From positions 1 through 64,000 of the forward strand of contig JADJYU010000012.1 in NCBI GenBank assembly GCA_016719565.1: a DNA stretch of 64,000 bases, given 5' to 3'. A model generated the notes under the pieces. The model was given only the letters and a program-made list of their open reading frames with translations, was not told the DNA's origin and did no database searches. Both the position numbers and the translations under genes were made by a program. The DNA comes from Ignavibacteria bacterium. Lineage in GTDB: Bacteria; Bacteroidota; Ignavibacteria; Tepidaquicellales; Tepidaquicellaceae. This document shows positions 15,182 through 23,526 of this stretch, piece by piece; positions within the stretch are counted from its first letter, which is position 1, and each line of letters starts with the position of its first letter.

Positions 15182-16909
15182 TTGAAATATTTAGTATTAA
15201 TACTGGCAGCGGTTTCAATTCTTTTGCAGGGGTGCGGGGATAAGCAAGCTGAAAATATAGTGCAGCTTAAAGGCGGAATAAAAGGCGGGGGAGTATACAG
15301 GATAAATGAACTTGAAAATGTAAGAAGCCTGGACCCGGTAAGGATAAATGACAATGTCTCCCATCATGTGGCGCATCAGATCTATGATCTTTTGATTGAT
15401 CTCGATAAGGATCTTAATATTGTACAGGATCTTTCACACAGGTATGAGATTTCCGAAGACGGACTGCTGTATACTTTTTATCTCAGGAAAGGTGTGAAGT
15501 TTCAGGATAACGCCTGTTTCCCGGACGGAAAAGGAAGAGAGATGACAGCATCGGATGTGAAATATTCCTTTGACAGGGTTTGTGATCCGAGGACAGGTAC
15601 TCTGGGATTTGATTATTTTAAGAATTATGTGGAAGGCGCAATAGAATTTCATGAAGAAGTTTCTGCTGCCGGCAGAGAATCCCGCGATCCGAAATTCACG
15701 GGCGTGAGCGGATATATTGCAAAAGATGATACAACATTTCAGATAAAACTGACTAAACCTTTCGGACCATTTATATATTATTTATGTCTTGGGTTTTCAT
15801 ATATTGTACCGAGGGAAGCTGTGGAAAAATACGGACAGGATTTCTTTCAGAATCCGGTCGGGACCGGACCGTTCATTTTTGTCGACTGGAAACAGGATCT
15901 CGAACTTAATTTAAAAAAGAATCCGGGCTACTGGAATAAGGATGAATTCGGAAATCAGCTGCCTTATCTGGACGGTGTAAAATTTAAATTCCTGAAAGAA
16001 ACTTCTCAGCAGATGCTTGAATTTCAAAACGGCAATTTAGACGAATGTTACAGAGTGCCTAATGAATCTTTTAAGGCAATTGTAACTCCGGAAAAAACTC
16101 TTACTCCGGAATATTCAAAATTTGCGCTTCAGAAGGTTCCTTCTCTTTCTATACAGTTCTACGGGTTTCTTACAACAGGAAAAATATTCAATAATGAAAA
16201 AGTCAGACAGGCATTTAATTATGCTATTGACAGGGATAAGATATTGAAATTTGTATTAAACGGTCAGGGATTTATGGGAGCGGTGTATGGAATAGTACCG
16301 CCGTCAATGCCGGATTATGATGTTGAGAAAATAAACGGTTACAGATTTGATCTTGATAAGGCAAAACTCCTGATGAAGGAAGCCGGTTATCCAGACGGTA
16401 ACGGATTCCCGGAAGCTGTTCTGCAGATCAATTCAGGCGGGGACAGGAATATTCAGATCGCTGAATCGATTCAGAATATGCTGAAGGAGATCGGAGTGAA
16501 CATGAAGCTGAATATTCTGCAGTTTGCGCAGCATCTGGATAATATCGACGCAGGAAGGGCTGACTTTTACAGACTGGGCTGGATAGCGGATTATCCCGAT
16601 CCGGAGAATTTCCTCAATCTGTATTATGGTAAGAATGTGCCGAAGAATCCCAAAGACATCAGTCCAATCAATTCTACAAGGTATCAGAATCCTGAATTTG
16701 ATAAAATTTTTGAACAGGCAATCGCAGTGACAGACAGGATAAAGAGGAATGAGCTTTACCTTCAGGCGGAGCAGATCGCTGTTTCGCAGGCGCCGATGCT
16801 GTTAATTTTTTATGAAGAGGATTACATGCTGCTGCAGTCATATGTAAAAGGTTATTATCTTGATCCGATGCATCGTGTGAACTTCAGGCATTTATGGCTT
16901 GATAAATAG
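15182..16909 (+). CDS. oppA: Peptide-binding lipoprotein of the Opp/Dpp system, copy 2
   Basis: A 575-residue family-5 solute-binding lipoprotein, paralogue of the gene just upstream (same motifs: GGGVYRINELENVRSLDPV, LRKGVKFQDNACFPDGKG, VRQAFNYAIDRDKILKFVLNG). The start is TTG at 15182, giving MKYLVLILAAVSILLQGC with lipobox Cys18; no ATG offers a better signal peptide. The two paralogues differ most in the segments lining the peptide cleft, for example SLSIQFYGF versus SLGSQYYGF, so they may differ in peptide preference. Codon use matches its neighbours. Confidence 0.92.
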   Translation: MKYLVLILAAVSILLQGCGDKQAENIVQLKGGIKGGGVYRINELENVRSLDPVRINDNVSHHVAHQIYDLLIDLDKDLNIVQDLSHRYEISEDGLLYTFYLRKGVKFQDNACFPDGKGREMTASDVKYSFDRVCDPRTGTLGFDYFKNYVEGAIEFHEEVSAAGRESRDPKFTGVSGYIAKDDTTFQIKLTKPFGPFIYYLCLGFSYIVPREAVEKYGQDFFQNPVGTGPFIFVDWKQDLELNLKKNPGYWNKDEFGNQLPYLDGVKFKFLKETSQQMLEFQNGNLDECYRVPNESFKAIVTPEKTLTPEYSKFALQKVPSLSIQFYGFLTTGKIFNNEKVRQAFNYAIDRDKILKFVLNGQGFMGAVYGIVPPSMPDYDVEKINGYRFDLDKAKLLMKEAGYPDGNGFPEAVLQINSGGDRNIQIAESIQNMLKEIGVNMKLNILQFAQHLDNIDAGRADFYRLGWIADYPDPENFLNLYYGKNVPKNPKDISPINSTRYQNPEFDKIFEQAIAVTDRIKRNELYLQAEQIAVSQAPMLLIFYEEDYMLLQSYVKGYYLDPMHRVNFRHLWLDK

Positions 16910-16986
16910 GATTGTACTCTTTAATTTTGTTGAGTTTTTAAAGGAAGAGCTACATTTAAAATAGTTTATTAATTAAAATATCATTA

Positions 16987-17628
16987 ATGATTAAATCAAA
17001 GCTACCTAAATTAATGCCCGTTTTATTGTTTGTTTTTTCCGTGACAATATTAATGGGATGTTCCAGTTCAAGGGAGTTAGCGGAAGACAGAGATGGATCA
17101 GGTAATAAGAAAAATGCTAATGGAAATAACTCTACAGAAGTTGCATCCACCAGCAGTTTAACTGAAAAAACCACCATCAACAAAGAAAATCTCGAAGCTA
17201 TTTCCAGCAGTCTTGCAGGTTTTTTAACCAGTACAGAATTTTCAGGAAGTGTAGATAAAGATGAAGTTATGTATAAAGTCATCGAATATCTGAACACGCC
17301 TTATTTATGGGGCGGTACTTCAAAAAGAGGTATCGACTGTTCCGCTTTTATTCAGACAGTTGTATATCAGGCTCTCGGAGTTTCTTTACCGAGGACTTCA
17401 TTTGAGCAGTCAAATGTCGGCGAGCCGGTTGAAAAGGATGAGCTTAAATTCGGTGATCTCGTTTTCTTTGATACAATGAGAAAAGGAAGAGTCTCTCACG
17501 TAGGAATGTATCTGGGTAACGGATACTTCACACACTCAGGTTCAAAAGCCGGTGTTTCAGTTGCATCGCTTGATGATGAATTTTACACAAGAACTTACCT
17601 GAAGGCAAGAAGAGTAACGGAAAATTAA
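16987..17628 (+). CDS. NlpC/P60-family cell-wall peptidase lipoprotein
   Basis: A 213-residue lipoprotein (lipobox LMGC, Cys25), a polar linker rich in Asn/Ser/Thr, then an NlpC/P60 domain from about residue 92. The catalytic triad is visible: Cys118 in GIDCSAF, His171 in SHVGMY and His183 in YFTHSG. Such enzymes cut peptidoglycan stem peptides (usually gamma-D-Glu-diamino acid bonds). It sits between the peptide-binding proteins and the permeases of the importer, so released murein peptides could be its product and the importer's substrate; that is inference. A terminator follows its stop. Confidence 0.9.
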   Translation: MIKSKLPKLMPVLLFVFSVTILMGCSSSRELAEDRDGSGNKKNANGNNSTEVASTSSLTEKTTINKENLEAISSSLAGFLTSTEFSGSVDKDEVMYKVIEYLNTPYLWGGTSKRGIDCSAFIQTVVYQALGVSLPRTSFEQSNVGEPVEKDELKFGDLVFFDTMRKGRVSHVGMYLGNGYFTHSGSKAGVSVASLDDEFYTRTYLKARRVTEN

Positions 17629-17654
17629 TTCAAATGAATTAAAAATTTTCATAT

Positions 17655-17690
17655 CCCGGAATCCGAATAAATTGGATTCCGGGTTTTTTA
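17655..17690 (+). terminator. Rho-independent terminator after the NlpC/P60 gene
   Basis: A perfect 10-bp stem CCCGGAATCC / GGATTCCGGG (17655-17664, 17674-17683) with a 9-base loop, followed by TTTTTT. Confidence 0.9.
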
Positions 17691-17727
17691 TTACCAAAGT
17701 ATATCTGTTTAATCCGGATCAATTATC

Positions 17728-18654
17728 ATGTCGGCATTCATTATAAGAAATTTCTTTTACTCTGTTGTAATTATAATCGGCGTCCTCACGGTTACTTTTT
17801 GCCTGCTCTATATTATACCGGGTGATCCTGCAAGGATGATGCTCGGTCAGAGAGCTGATGTTGCGTCTGTAGAATCAGTAAGAGAAGAACTCGGATTAAA
17901 CAAACCTATCTATATACAATATCTTAAATTCATGACCAACGCTTTTCAGGGAGACCTGGGAAGATCTTATGCAACCAACAGGGAAGTTGTAAAGACAATT
18001 CTTGACAAACTGCCTGCAACGGCTTTGCTTTCATTCAGCGCATTGTTTATTTCTTCAATACTGGGAATTCTCATTGGAATAATTTCCGCAGTAAAACAGT
18101 ATACATGGCTTGACAACTTTTCAATGGTATTTGCATTGATCGGCATTTCCTTTCCTTCATTTGCATTCGGTCTGATAATGGCGCTTGTATTCGGACATCT
18201 TCTGAAATGGTTTCCGATATCCGGATATGTCAATGACGGTTTACAGTATTTAGTTCTGCCGATGCTTACGCTTGCCTTACGGCCAATGGCAATTACCGCA
18301 AGGATCACACGTTCATCCATGATGGATGTTATGAGTCAGGATTATGTAAGGACGGCAAAGGCAAAGGGACTCAGCTCGGGCAAGGTAATATTCAAACATA
18401 CATTAAGAAACGCTTTGAATCCTGTAGTTACTACGATCAGCGCTTCACTTGCGGCGACTCTCGGCGGAGTATTCTTTATAGAATATATATTCAACTGGCC
18501 CGGGATCGGACTGCTCGCAATTGATGCAATTTTCAAACTTGACTTTCCGATGATACAGGGTACGGTATTATTCAGCGCAATAGTTTTTGTAGTAATAAAT
18601 TTCTTTGTAGATATAGTTTATGCAATGCTAGATCCTAAAGTAAAATTATCATAA
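17728..18654 (+). CDS. oppB: Peptide ABC transporter permease (OppB/DppB)
   Basis: A 308-residue inner-membrane permease. It starts with the usual OppB N-terminal helix and the IPGDPARMMLGQRAD segment, then an amphipathic stretch (IYIQYLKFMTNAFQGDLGRS), and has six hydrophobic helices. The EAA-type loop that contacts the ATPase is DYVRTAKAKGLSSGKVIFKHTLRNALNPV (about residues 207-235). The C-terminal helix ends FFVDIVYAMLDPKVKLS, as expected. It lies 8 bases before oppC and is surely co-translated. Preceded by a terminator, so it needs its own promoter. Confidence 0.94.
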   Translation: MSAFIIRNFFYSVVIIIGVLTVTFCLLYIIPGDPARMMLGQRADVASVESVREELGLNKPIYIQYLKFMTNAFQGDLGRSYATNREVVKTILDKLPATALLSFSALFISSILGILIGIISAVKQYTWLDNFSMVFALIGISFPSFAFGLIMALVFGHLLKWFPISGYVNDGLQYLVLPMLTLALRPMAITARITRSSMMDVMSQDYVRTAKAKGLSSGKVIFKHTLRNALNPVVTTISASLAATLGGVFFIEYIFNWPGIGLLAIDAIFKLDFPMIQGTVLFSAIVFVVINFFVDIVYAMLDPKVKLS

Positions 18655-18662
18655 CGGTTTAA

Positions 18663-19745
18663 ATGGAAGCTGAAACATCAGTAGTTGCGGACAGTATTTT
18701 GCAGGAAGACAAGAGCAGATCGCTCTGGCATTATTCATGGAAAAGACTGAAGAGGAACAAGCTCGCAATGGCGGGACTTATAACGCTTACCATTCTGATC
18801 TTAGTTGCCCTTACAGCTCCCATTATAGCTCCGTTTGATCCGAATCAGCAGATACTCGAATATTCGGCTAAGGAAATATTTTTTAAGGGAACAGTGCTTG
18901 TAAATAAAGATACAGACCCGGAATCTGATGAGACGTCTTATATCCCGGTAAAAAAAATGATCAGCGAATCGGGAAATTCAATCACTTATCTTGACTTCTC
19001 AGATGAAGAACTTACAATCAACAAAAGTGAGATTGAAGAAACATCAGAGGGATGGACAAAGACACTGAATTATTATCTCGGTACCGACAGATTCGGCAGG
19101 GATGTGCTGAGCCGACTCATATACGGAAGCAGGGTAAGCCTGACAGTTGGACTTGTATCAGAAAGCATTGCGATTTTCATTGGACTGATACTCGGCGCGA
19201 TAGCGGGATATTTCAGGGGAAAGACTGACGCAGCCGTAATGTGGCTTGTCAATGTGATCTTTGCCTTTCCTGCAATTCTTCTTATCATAGCTTTATCAGT
19301 AGTGCTTGGCAAGGGATTATGGCAGGCGTTTATTGCGATCGGACTTACGGGATGGGTGGATATAGCGAGGATAGTCCGGGGACAATTCTTTTCACTTCGC
19401 GAGACGGAGTTTGTGGAAGCGACAAAGGCGATCGGTTTTAATTCAGCAAGAGTGATCACGAGACACATACTGCCAAACTGCATGGGACCGGTGATTGTAA
19501 CCGGAACGGTCGGACTTGCATCGGCAATTATTTTTGAAGCGAGTCTCAGCTTTTTAGGTCTCGGCGTACAGCCTCCGACAGCAAGCTGGGGTCAGATGAT
19601 CTTTGACGGATATAAATATATTGTAGTAGGAACAAACTGGGGGCTTGCGGTATTTCCATCTCTGGCGATTATGATAACCGTATTTGCAGTTAATTTGCTC
19701 GGAGACGGCCTGAGAGATGCTTTGGATCCAAAACTAAAACGTTAA
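18663..19745 (+). CDS. oppC: Peptide ABC transporter permease (OppC/DppC) with enlarged external loop
   Basis: A 360-residue permease, the partner of OppB. The N-terminal OppC segment (SLWHYSWKRLKRNKLAMAGL) precedes helix 1; the core has YLGTDRFGRDVLSRLIYGSRVSL, and the EAA loop is EFVEATKAIGFNSARVITRHILPN near residues 250-275. Between helix 1 and the GTDRFGRD motif is an insertion of about 60 residues (roughly 62-125, acidic, STY-rich) absent from typical DppC, which would face the periplasm. The gene ends in convergence with the DUF6265 gene, 10 bp apart. Confidence 0.93.
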   Translation: MEAETSVVADSILQEDKSRSLWHYSWKRLKRNKLAMAGLITLTILILVALTAPIIAPFDPNQQILEYSAKEIFFKGTVLVNKDTDPESDETSYIPVKKMISESGNSITYLDFSDEELTINKSEIEETSEGWTKTLNYYLGTDRFGRDVLSRLIYGSRVSLTVGLVSESIAIFIGLILGAIAGYFRGKTDAAVMWLVNVIFAFPAILLIIALSVVLGKGLWQAFIAIGLTGWVDIARIVRGQFFSLRETEFVEATKAIGFNSARVITRHILPNCMGPVIVTGTVGLASAIIFEASLSFLGLGVQPPTASWGQMIFDGYKYIVVGTNWGLAVFPSLAIMITVFAVNLLGDGLRDALDPKLKR

Positions 19746-19755
19746 CAATAACATA

Positions 19756-20163
19756 TCAATATATCTTCTTCAGATGAAAGGAGATCTGCTTTGACTTACC
19801 TTTACTATCACCTTCAATTATTGCTGTTAACTCATTCTCACTTACTTTTTCATATGTGATCTTCTTAGGGAAATTATGTTCAGGATTTTCAAATACAAAA
19901 GAATTTTCATTTGATACAGTCATTCTGAATGAGACGGGTCCGGTATTATGACTGACATCAGCAATGTAAAAGACTCCGTCTTCTCCGTATACTATTGATA
20001 GTTTTTCAGGATTTGATAATTCACCTTTACTTATGAAGTAAGCTTTACCTGTTAATTTATTCTCACCGTCCGCCGCCCATTCTTCATGGTAAATGCCGTT
20101 TCCCTGTATTCCTTCCCACTGACCGATCAGCCAGCTGAGTTTAGTAAATTCAAAATCTTCCAT
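19756..20163 (-). CDS. DUF6265-type protein
   Basis: A 135-residue protein with the pattern LSWLIGQWEG, YHEEWAADGENKLTGKAYFISKGE and EHNFPKKITYEK, which fits the lipocalin-like DUF6265 family (usual length about 140-160). The family has no assigned activity. There is no signal peptide here, so it is predicted to be cytoplasmic. It is transcribed towards oppC and divergently from the marR operon, separated from it by a TGTTAAA heptamer tract that directly abuts its start codon. Confidence 0.75.
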   Translation of the reverse strand: MEDFEFTKLSWLIGQWEGIQGNGIYHEEWAADGENKLTGKAYFISKGELSNPEKLSIVYGEDGVFYIADVSHNTGPVSFRMTVSNENSFVFENPEHNFPKKITYEKVSENELTAIIEGDSKGKSKQISFHLKKIY

Positions 20164-20169
20164 TTCGTA

Positions 20170-20232
20170 ATGTTAAATGTTAAATGTTAAATGTTAAATG
20201 TTAAATGTTAAATGTTAAATGTTAAATGTTAA
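20170..20232. repeat. TGTTAAA heptamer tandem repeat (about 9 copies)
   Basis: An almost perfect run of TGTTAAA units between the divergent DUF6265 and marR genes, starting a few bases upstream of the DUF6265 start codon. Copy number in such runs is prone to change, and it would lie in the 5' leader of the DUF6265 mRNA or its promoter. Confidence 0.9.
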
Positions 20233-20279
20233 GTACAAAAATAGTAAATTCAGTCAAAAGAATAAACGGTTGAAAAATA

Positions 20280-20334
20280 TATGTATATACATAGAAATTA
20301 GTATTGACATAATATATGTATATACATATATTTG
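20280..20334 (+). promoter_or_regulatory. marR promoter with two palindromic operators
   Basis: TATGTATATACATA, a perfect palindrome, occurs at 20280-20293 and again at 20315-20328, where it extends to a 20-bp perfect palindrome (20312-20331). The second copy lies between TTGACA (20304-20309) and the Bacteroidota -7 box TATATTTG (20327-20334), spacer 17. Bound MarR would block this promoter, so autorepression is likely. The start site would fall at about 20341, on the ATG itself. Confidence 0.75.
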
Positions 20335-20339
20335 TAACC

Positions 20340-20789
20340 ATGAGAATAGAAGATGAAATAAAACAGGAGAAATTCAGTTCGGAATATACAAAGCTTTTAA
20401 TTAATCTTGTATATACCGGAAACAGGATCAGCTTTAAGACAAATGAAATTTTAAAAGAAAAAAATCTGACTCTGCAGCAGTACAATGTACTGAGAATATT
20501 AAGGGGACAGCATCCGGATCCGGCGACAGTAAATATGATAATAGACAGGATGCTTGATAAGATGTCAAACGCATCGAGAATTGTTGATAAGCTGGAAATA
20601 AAGAAACTTGCTCAGAGAACAATGAATAAAGAAGATAAGAGATGCGCAGATGTTCTTATAACTTCAAAAGGTCTGGCTCTGCTTAATGAGCTTGATGAAA
20701 AAGTTAAAGTAAGTGAAAAAAGCGTTATACATCTGACAATAAAAGAAGTTAAAACACTGAACGATCTTTTAGATAAGCTAAGAGGATAA
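20340..20789 (+). CDS. MarR-family transcriptional regulator
   Basis: A 149-residue winged-helix repressor. The DNA-binding part runs LTLQQYNVLRILRG (helix 2-3 region), then KMSNASRIVDKLEIKKLAQRTMNKEDKRCADVLITSKG, which is the recognition helix plus wing with the family's conserved D.R motif. I place the start at ATG 20340 (MRIEDEIKQEK) rather than the ATG at 20316, because the earlier one lies inside the operator and promoter. Twin palindromes overlap its promoter, so it likely represses itself and the five genes behind it. Members of this family often sense electrophiles, oxidants or phenolics, which fits the operon content. Confidence 0.9.
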   Translation: MRIEDEIKQEKFSSEYTKLLINLVYTGNRISFKTNEILKEKNLTLQQYNVLRILRGQHPDPATVNMIIDRMLDKMSNASRIVDKLEIKKLAQRTMNKEDKRCADVLITSKGLALLNELDEKVKVSEKSVIHLTIKEVKTLNDLLDKLRG

Positions 20790-20813
20790 TTTAACAAAAT
20801 AAATAAAATAAAA

Positions 20814-21497
20814 ATGAAAACACTGAAAAAAACAAAAGGCTACTTACTGATTATTTTAACAATGGCAGTATTAGCAGGCTGCGCTGAATCCGAAAAGAAG
20901 GAAGCTGCAGGCAATATCGATGAAAAAGTAACTAAAACAGAAAACCTGACAAAGAATACATCAACAACTTCAAAAGGTGAAAAGAAAGAGATATCATTAA
21001 AGGAAAGTAAATTAGAATGGACCGGCAGCAAAGTTACAGGTAAACATAACGGGACAGTGAATATTTCAGGCGGAGAACTTTTTGTAGATAACAATCAGAT
21101 CACCGGCGGAAGTTTCGAAATAGACTTTAGTTCAATCACTGTTCTGGATGTCGAGGACGCTGAATCAAACGGAAAGCTTACAGGTCATCTTAAGTCTGAT
21201 GATTTCTTTTCAGCTGAGACACATCCTAATGGAAGATTTAATATAAAATCAGTAAGCAGCGCAGGCGGTAATCAGTACAAAGTTACCGGTGATATGATAA
21301 TCAAAGGAATAACAAATGAAATATCATTTCCCGCTACAGTAGTAATGAATGATGGTAAAGTAGCTGCAAGCGGAGATTTTAATATCGACAGAACTAAATG
21401 GGATATAAAATACGGATCGGGTAAGTTTTTTGAGAACCTCGGTGATAAAATGATAAGTGACGAATTTAATATAAAATTTGAAATTAAAACTTTATAA
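20814..21497 (+). CDS. YceI-family lipoprotein
   Basis: A 227-residue protein with a lipoprotein signal (LAGC, Cys at about 23), a Lys/Glu/Thr-rich linker to residue ~60, and a YceI lipocalin-like barrel. Family features include LEWTGSKVTGKHNGTVNISGG, SFEIDFSSITVLD, LKSDDFFSAETHP and GDMIIKGITNEISFP. YceI proteins bind polyisoprenoid or other lipophilic molecules in the periplasm; the ligand here is unknown. It starts 24 bp after marR and ends 2 bp before the pirin gene, so it is within the MarR operon. Confidence 0.92.
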   Translation: MKTLKKTKGYLLIILTMAVLAGCAESEKKEAAGNIDEKVTKTENLTKNTSTTSKGEKKEISLKESKLEWTGSKVTGKHNGTVNISGGELFVDNNQITGGSFEIDFSSITVLDVEDAESNGKLTGHLKSDDFFSAETHPNGRFNIKSVSSAGGNQYKVTGDMIIKGITNEISFPATVVMNDGKVAASGDFNIDRTKWDIKYGSGKFFENLGDKMISDEFNIKFEIKTL

Positions 21498-21499
21498 AA

Positions 21500-22210
21500 A
21501 TGAAAAAAAGAATATTCAGATCCGGTGACAGGGGAAAGGCGGATCACGGCTGGTTAATCGCCAGACATTCATTCAGTTTTGCAAATTATTATGATCCGGA
21601 AAAAATCAGGTTCGGAACGCTGAGAGTTTTAAATGATGATATTGTAAAGCCTTCAAAGGGATTCGGAAAGCATCCGCATGACAATATGGAGATCGTAACT
21701 ATACCTTTAAAAGGAGAACTGGCGCATGAAGACAGCACAGGAAATAAAGAAGTGATCTATGCAAATGAAGTTCAGATAATGTCTGCAGGCAGCGGTCTTA
21801 CACATTCTGAATTCAATAATTCAGATACAGAAGAAGTAAACCTTCTTCAGATATGGGTATTTCCGAAAGTAAAGGATATTACGCCCAGGTATGATCAGAA
21901 GAAATTTAATCCGGAAGAGAGACACAATATTATTCAGACTATCGTATCTCCGGAAAAGAGTGAAAATACTCTGTGGATAAATCAGAATGCATACTTTTCA
22001 TTATCAGATGTCGATAAGGATCTTACTGTTAATTATGAAATAAAATCCAAAGGCAACGGAGTATATGTATTCTTAATAGAAGGCAAAGCTGAAATTGACG
22101 AAGAGATACTGGAAAAAAGAGATGCTGCGGGAATTGAAGAATCTGACAACGTAGAAGTGAAAGCTCTTGAAAACTGCAGACTGCTTTTTATTGAAGTTCC
22201 GATGAATTAA
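21500..22210 (+). CDS. Pirin-family bicupin protein
   Basis: A 236-residue pirin homologue (usual length 230-300). The N-terminal cupin has the metal-binding histidines in HPHDNMEIVTIPLKGEL and the later TH(S)E in GLTHSEFN; the second cupin is shorter and lacks clear metal ligands, as in most bacterial pirins. Some pirins are quercetin 2,3-dioxygenases, others redox-sensing partners. The MarR, YceI and FMN-reductase neighbours point to a role in handling aromatic or quinone-type stress, which is inference. Confidence 0.92.
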   Translation: MKKRIFRSGDRGKADHGWLIARHSFSFANYYDPEKIRFGTLRVLNDDIVKPSKGFGKHPHDNMEIVTIPLKGELAHEDSTGNKEVIYANEVQIMSAGSGLTHSEFNNSDTEEVNLLQIWVFPKVKDITPRYDQKKFNPEERHNIIQTIVSPEKSENTLWINQNAYFSLSDVDKDLTVNYEIKSKGNGVYVFLIEGKAEIDEEILEKRDAAGIEESDNVEVKALENCRLLFIEVPMN

Positions 22211-22250
22211 ATAAATGATGTTAACTATTAATAACTGATATTAAAATAAA

Positions 22251-22811
22251 ATGGATAAAATAAAAGTACTGGGAATTTCCGGAAGTCTGAGAGCAGATTC
22301 ATTTAACACTGCCTTATTGAAATCTGCAATTGAACTTTCAAAGGAATATTTAAATATTGATATTTATGATATCAGCAGAATACCATTGTATAATCATGAT
22401 CATGAAAAGAAAGGTATACCCGAATCAGTTATTGAATTTAAGTCTGCAATTGCTTCCAGTGATTCACTTCTGTTTGCATTACCCGAATATAATTCCTCGG
22501 TGACAGGAGTTTTAAAAAATGCAATTGACTGGGCTTCGAGAGCCGAGTCGCCCCTGAACGGTAAACCCTGCGCAATAATGGGGGCTTCAGGCGGTTTATC
22601 CGGAACTGCAGTAGCTCAGTCACACTTCAGGCAAATTGCATCTTCAGTAAATCTGATATGTATGAATGTACCGAAACTTCAGCTGAGAAAAAGCAAAAGT
22701 TTATTTGATGAAAATAATATTCTTACTGATCAGTCTACACTTGAGCATCTTGATAAATTTCTGAAAGCGTTTAGAGAATGGACATTAAATTTTATCAATA
22801 CAAAAAATTAA
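22251..22811 (+). CDS. NAD(P)H-dependent FMN reductase
   Basis: A 186-residue flavodoxin-like reductase. The FMN phosphate loop is GISGSLRADSFNTALL (residues 8-23), the second FMN contact is LPEYNSSVTGVLKNAIDW (about 79-96), and the third is MGASGGLSGTAVAQ. Such enzymes reduce quinones, azo compounds or chromate with two electrons. It lies 1 bp before the PIG-L gene, so the two are translationally linked. Length matches the family. Confidence 0.92.
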   Translation: MDKIKVLGISGSLRADSFNTALLKSAIELSKEYLNIDIYDISRIPLYNHDHEKKGIPESVIEFKSAIASSDSLLFALPEYNSSVTGVLKNAIDWASRAESPLNGKPCAIMGASGGLSGTAVAQSHFRQIASSVNLICMNVPKLQLRKSKSLFDENNILTDQSTLEHLDKFLKAFREWTLNFINTKN

Positions 22812-22812
22812 A

Positions 22813-23520
22813 ATGAAAATACTTTATATTTATCCTCACCCGGACGATGAATCATTCGGACCTGCGCATGTAATGTCAAAGCAGCTGAGAGAAGGTCATG
22901 AAGTTTACCTGCTGACTCTGACAAAAGGCGGAGCTACGAAGCAAAGATTTAAGTACGGTCTCTCGGTTGAAGAAATGGGAGAAGAGAGACATAAAGAAAT
23001 GCTCGAAGTGGAGAAAGTTCTCGGACTTACTGGGATGACAGTACTGGATCTAACGGACAGCGGATTAAAAGAAATGGATCCGGAATTTATAGAAAAATCA
23101 ATAGAAGATGAGATCATGAAAATAAAACCGGATGTAGTCGTGACATATCCTGTACACGGGATCAGCGGGTTTCATGATCATTTAATTACTCATGCAGTTG
23201 TAAAATCAGTATACTGCAGGCTTAGAAAGGATAACGATTTCCTAAAAAGACTTGCATTCCATACTTTATCAAAAGAGGAAACTGAAGGTGAATTCATGTT
23301 CAGATTAAATAATTCTACGGATGAAGAAATTGACTGCATTATTGAAGTTGATGATACAGATATAAAAAAATCAATGGATGCGCTGGACTGTTATGTTACA
23401 TTCAAAGAGACTATTGATAATTCAGGTATTAGGAATAAAATTAAGAAAAAAGTTTTTTTCGAAATATATCAGGAAGATCACAAACCATATTTAACAAACA
23501 TATTTGAAAAACTAAAATAA
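22813..23520 (+). CDS. PIG-L/LmbE-family zinc deacetylase
   Basis: A 235-residue PIG-L deacetylase. The zinc and catalytic motif PHPDDESFGP is at residues 8-17, and the third zinc ligand lies in GFHDHLITH. These enzymes remove acetyl groups from N-acetylglucosamine-type conjugates; relatives include BshB of bacillithiol synthesis and Mca-type detoxifying amidases. In a redox-stress operon a bacillithiol-related role is plausible, but no BshA or BshC is in the window. No signal peptide. Confidence 0.88.
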   Translation: MKILYIYPHPDDESFGPAHVMSKQLREGHEVYLLTLTKGGATKQRFKYGLSVEEMGEERHKEMLEVEKVLGLTGMTVLDLTDSGLKEMDPEFIEKSIEDEIMKIKPDVVVTYPVHGISGFHDHLITHAVVKSVYCRLRKDNDFLKRLAFHTLSKEETEGEFMFRLNNSTDEEIDCIIEVDDTDIKKSMDALDCYVTFKETIDNSGIRNKIKKKVFFEIYQEDHKPYLTNIFEKLK

Positions 23521-23526
23521 TTTAAA

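Noticed and set aside
20316..20339. MarR start at 20316
   Set aside because: That ATG is part of the palindromic operator and upstream of the expected transcription start.
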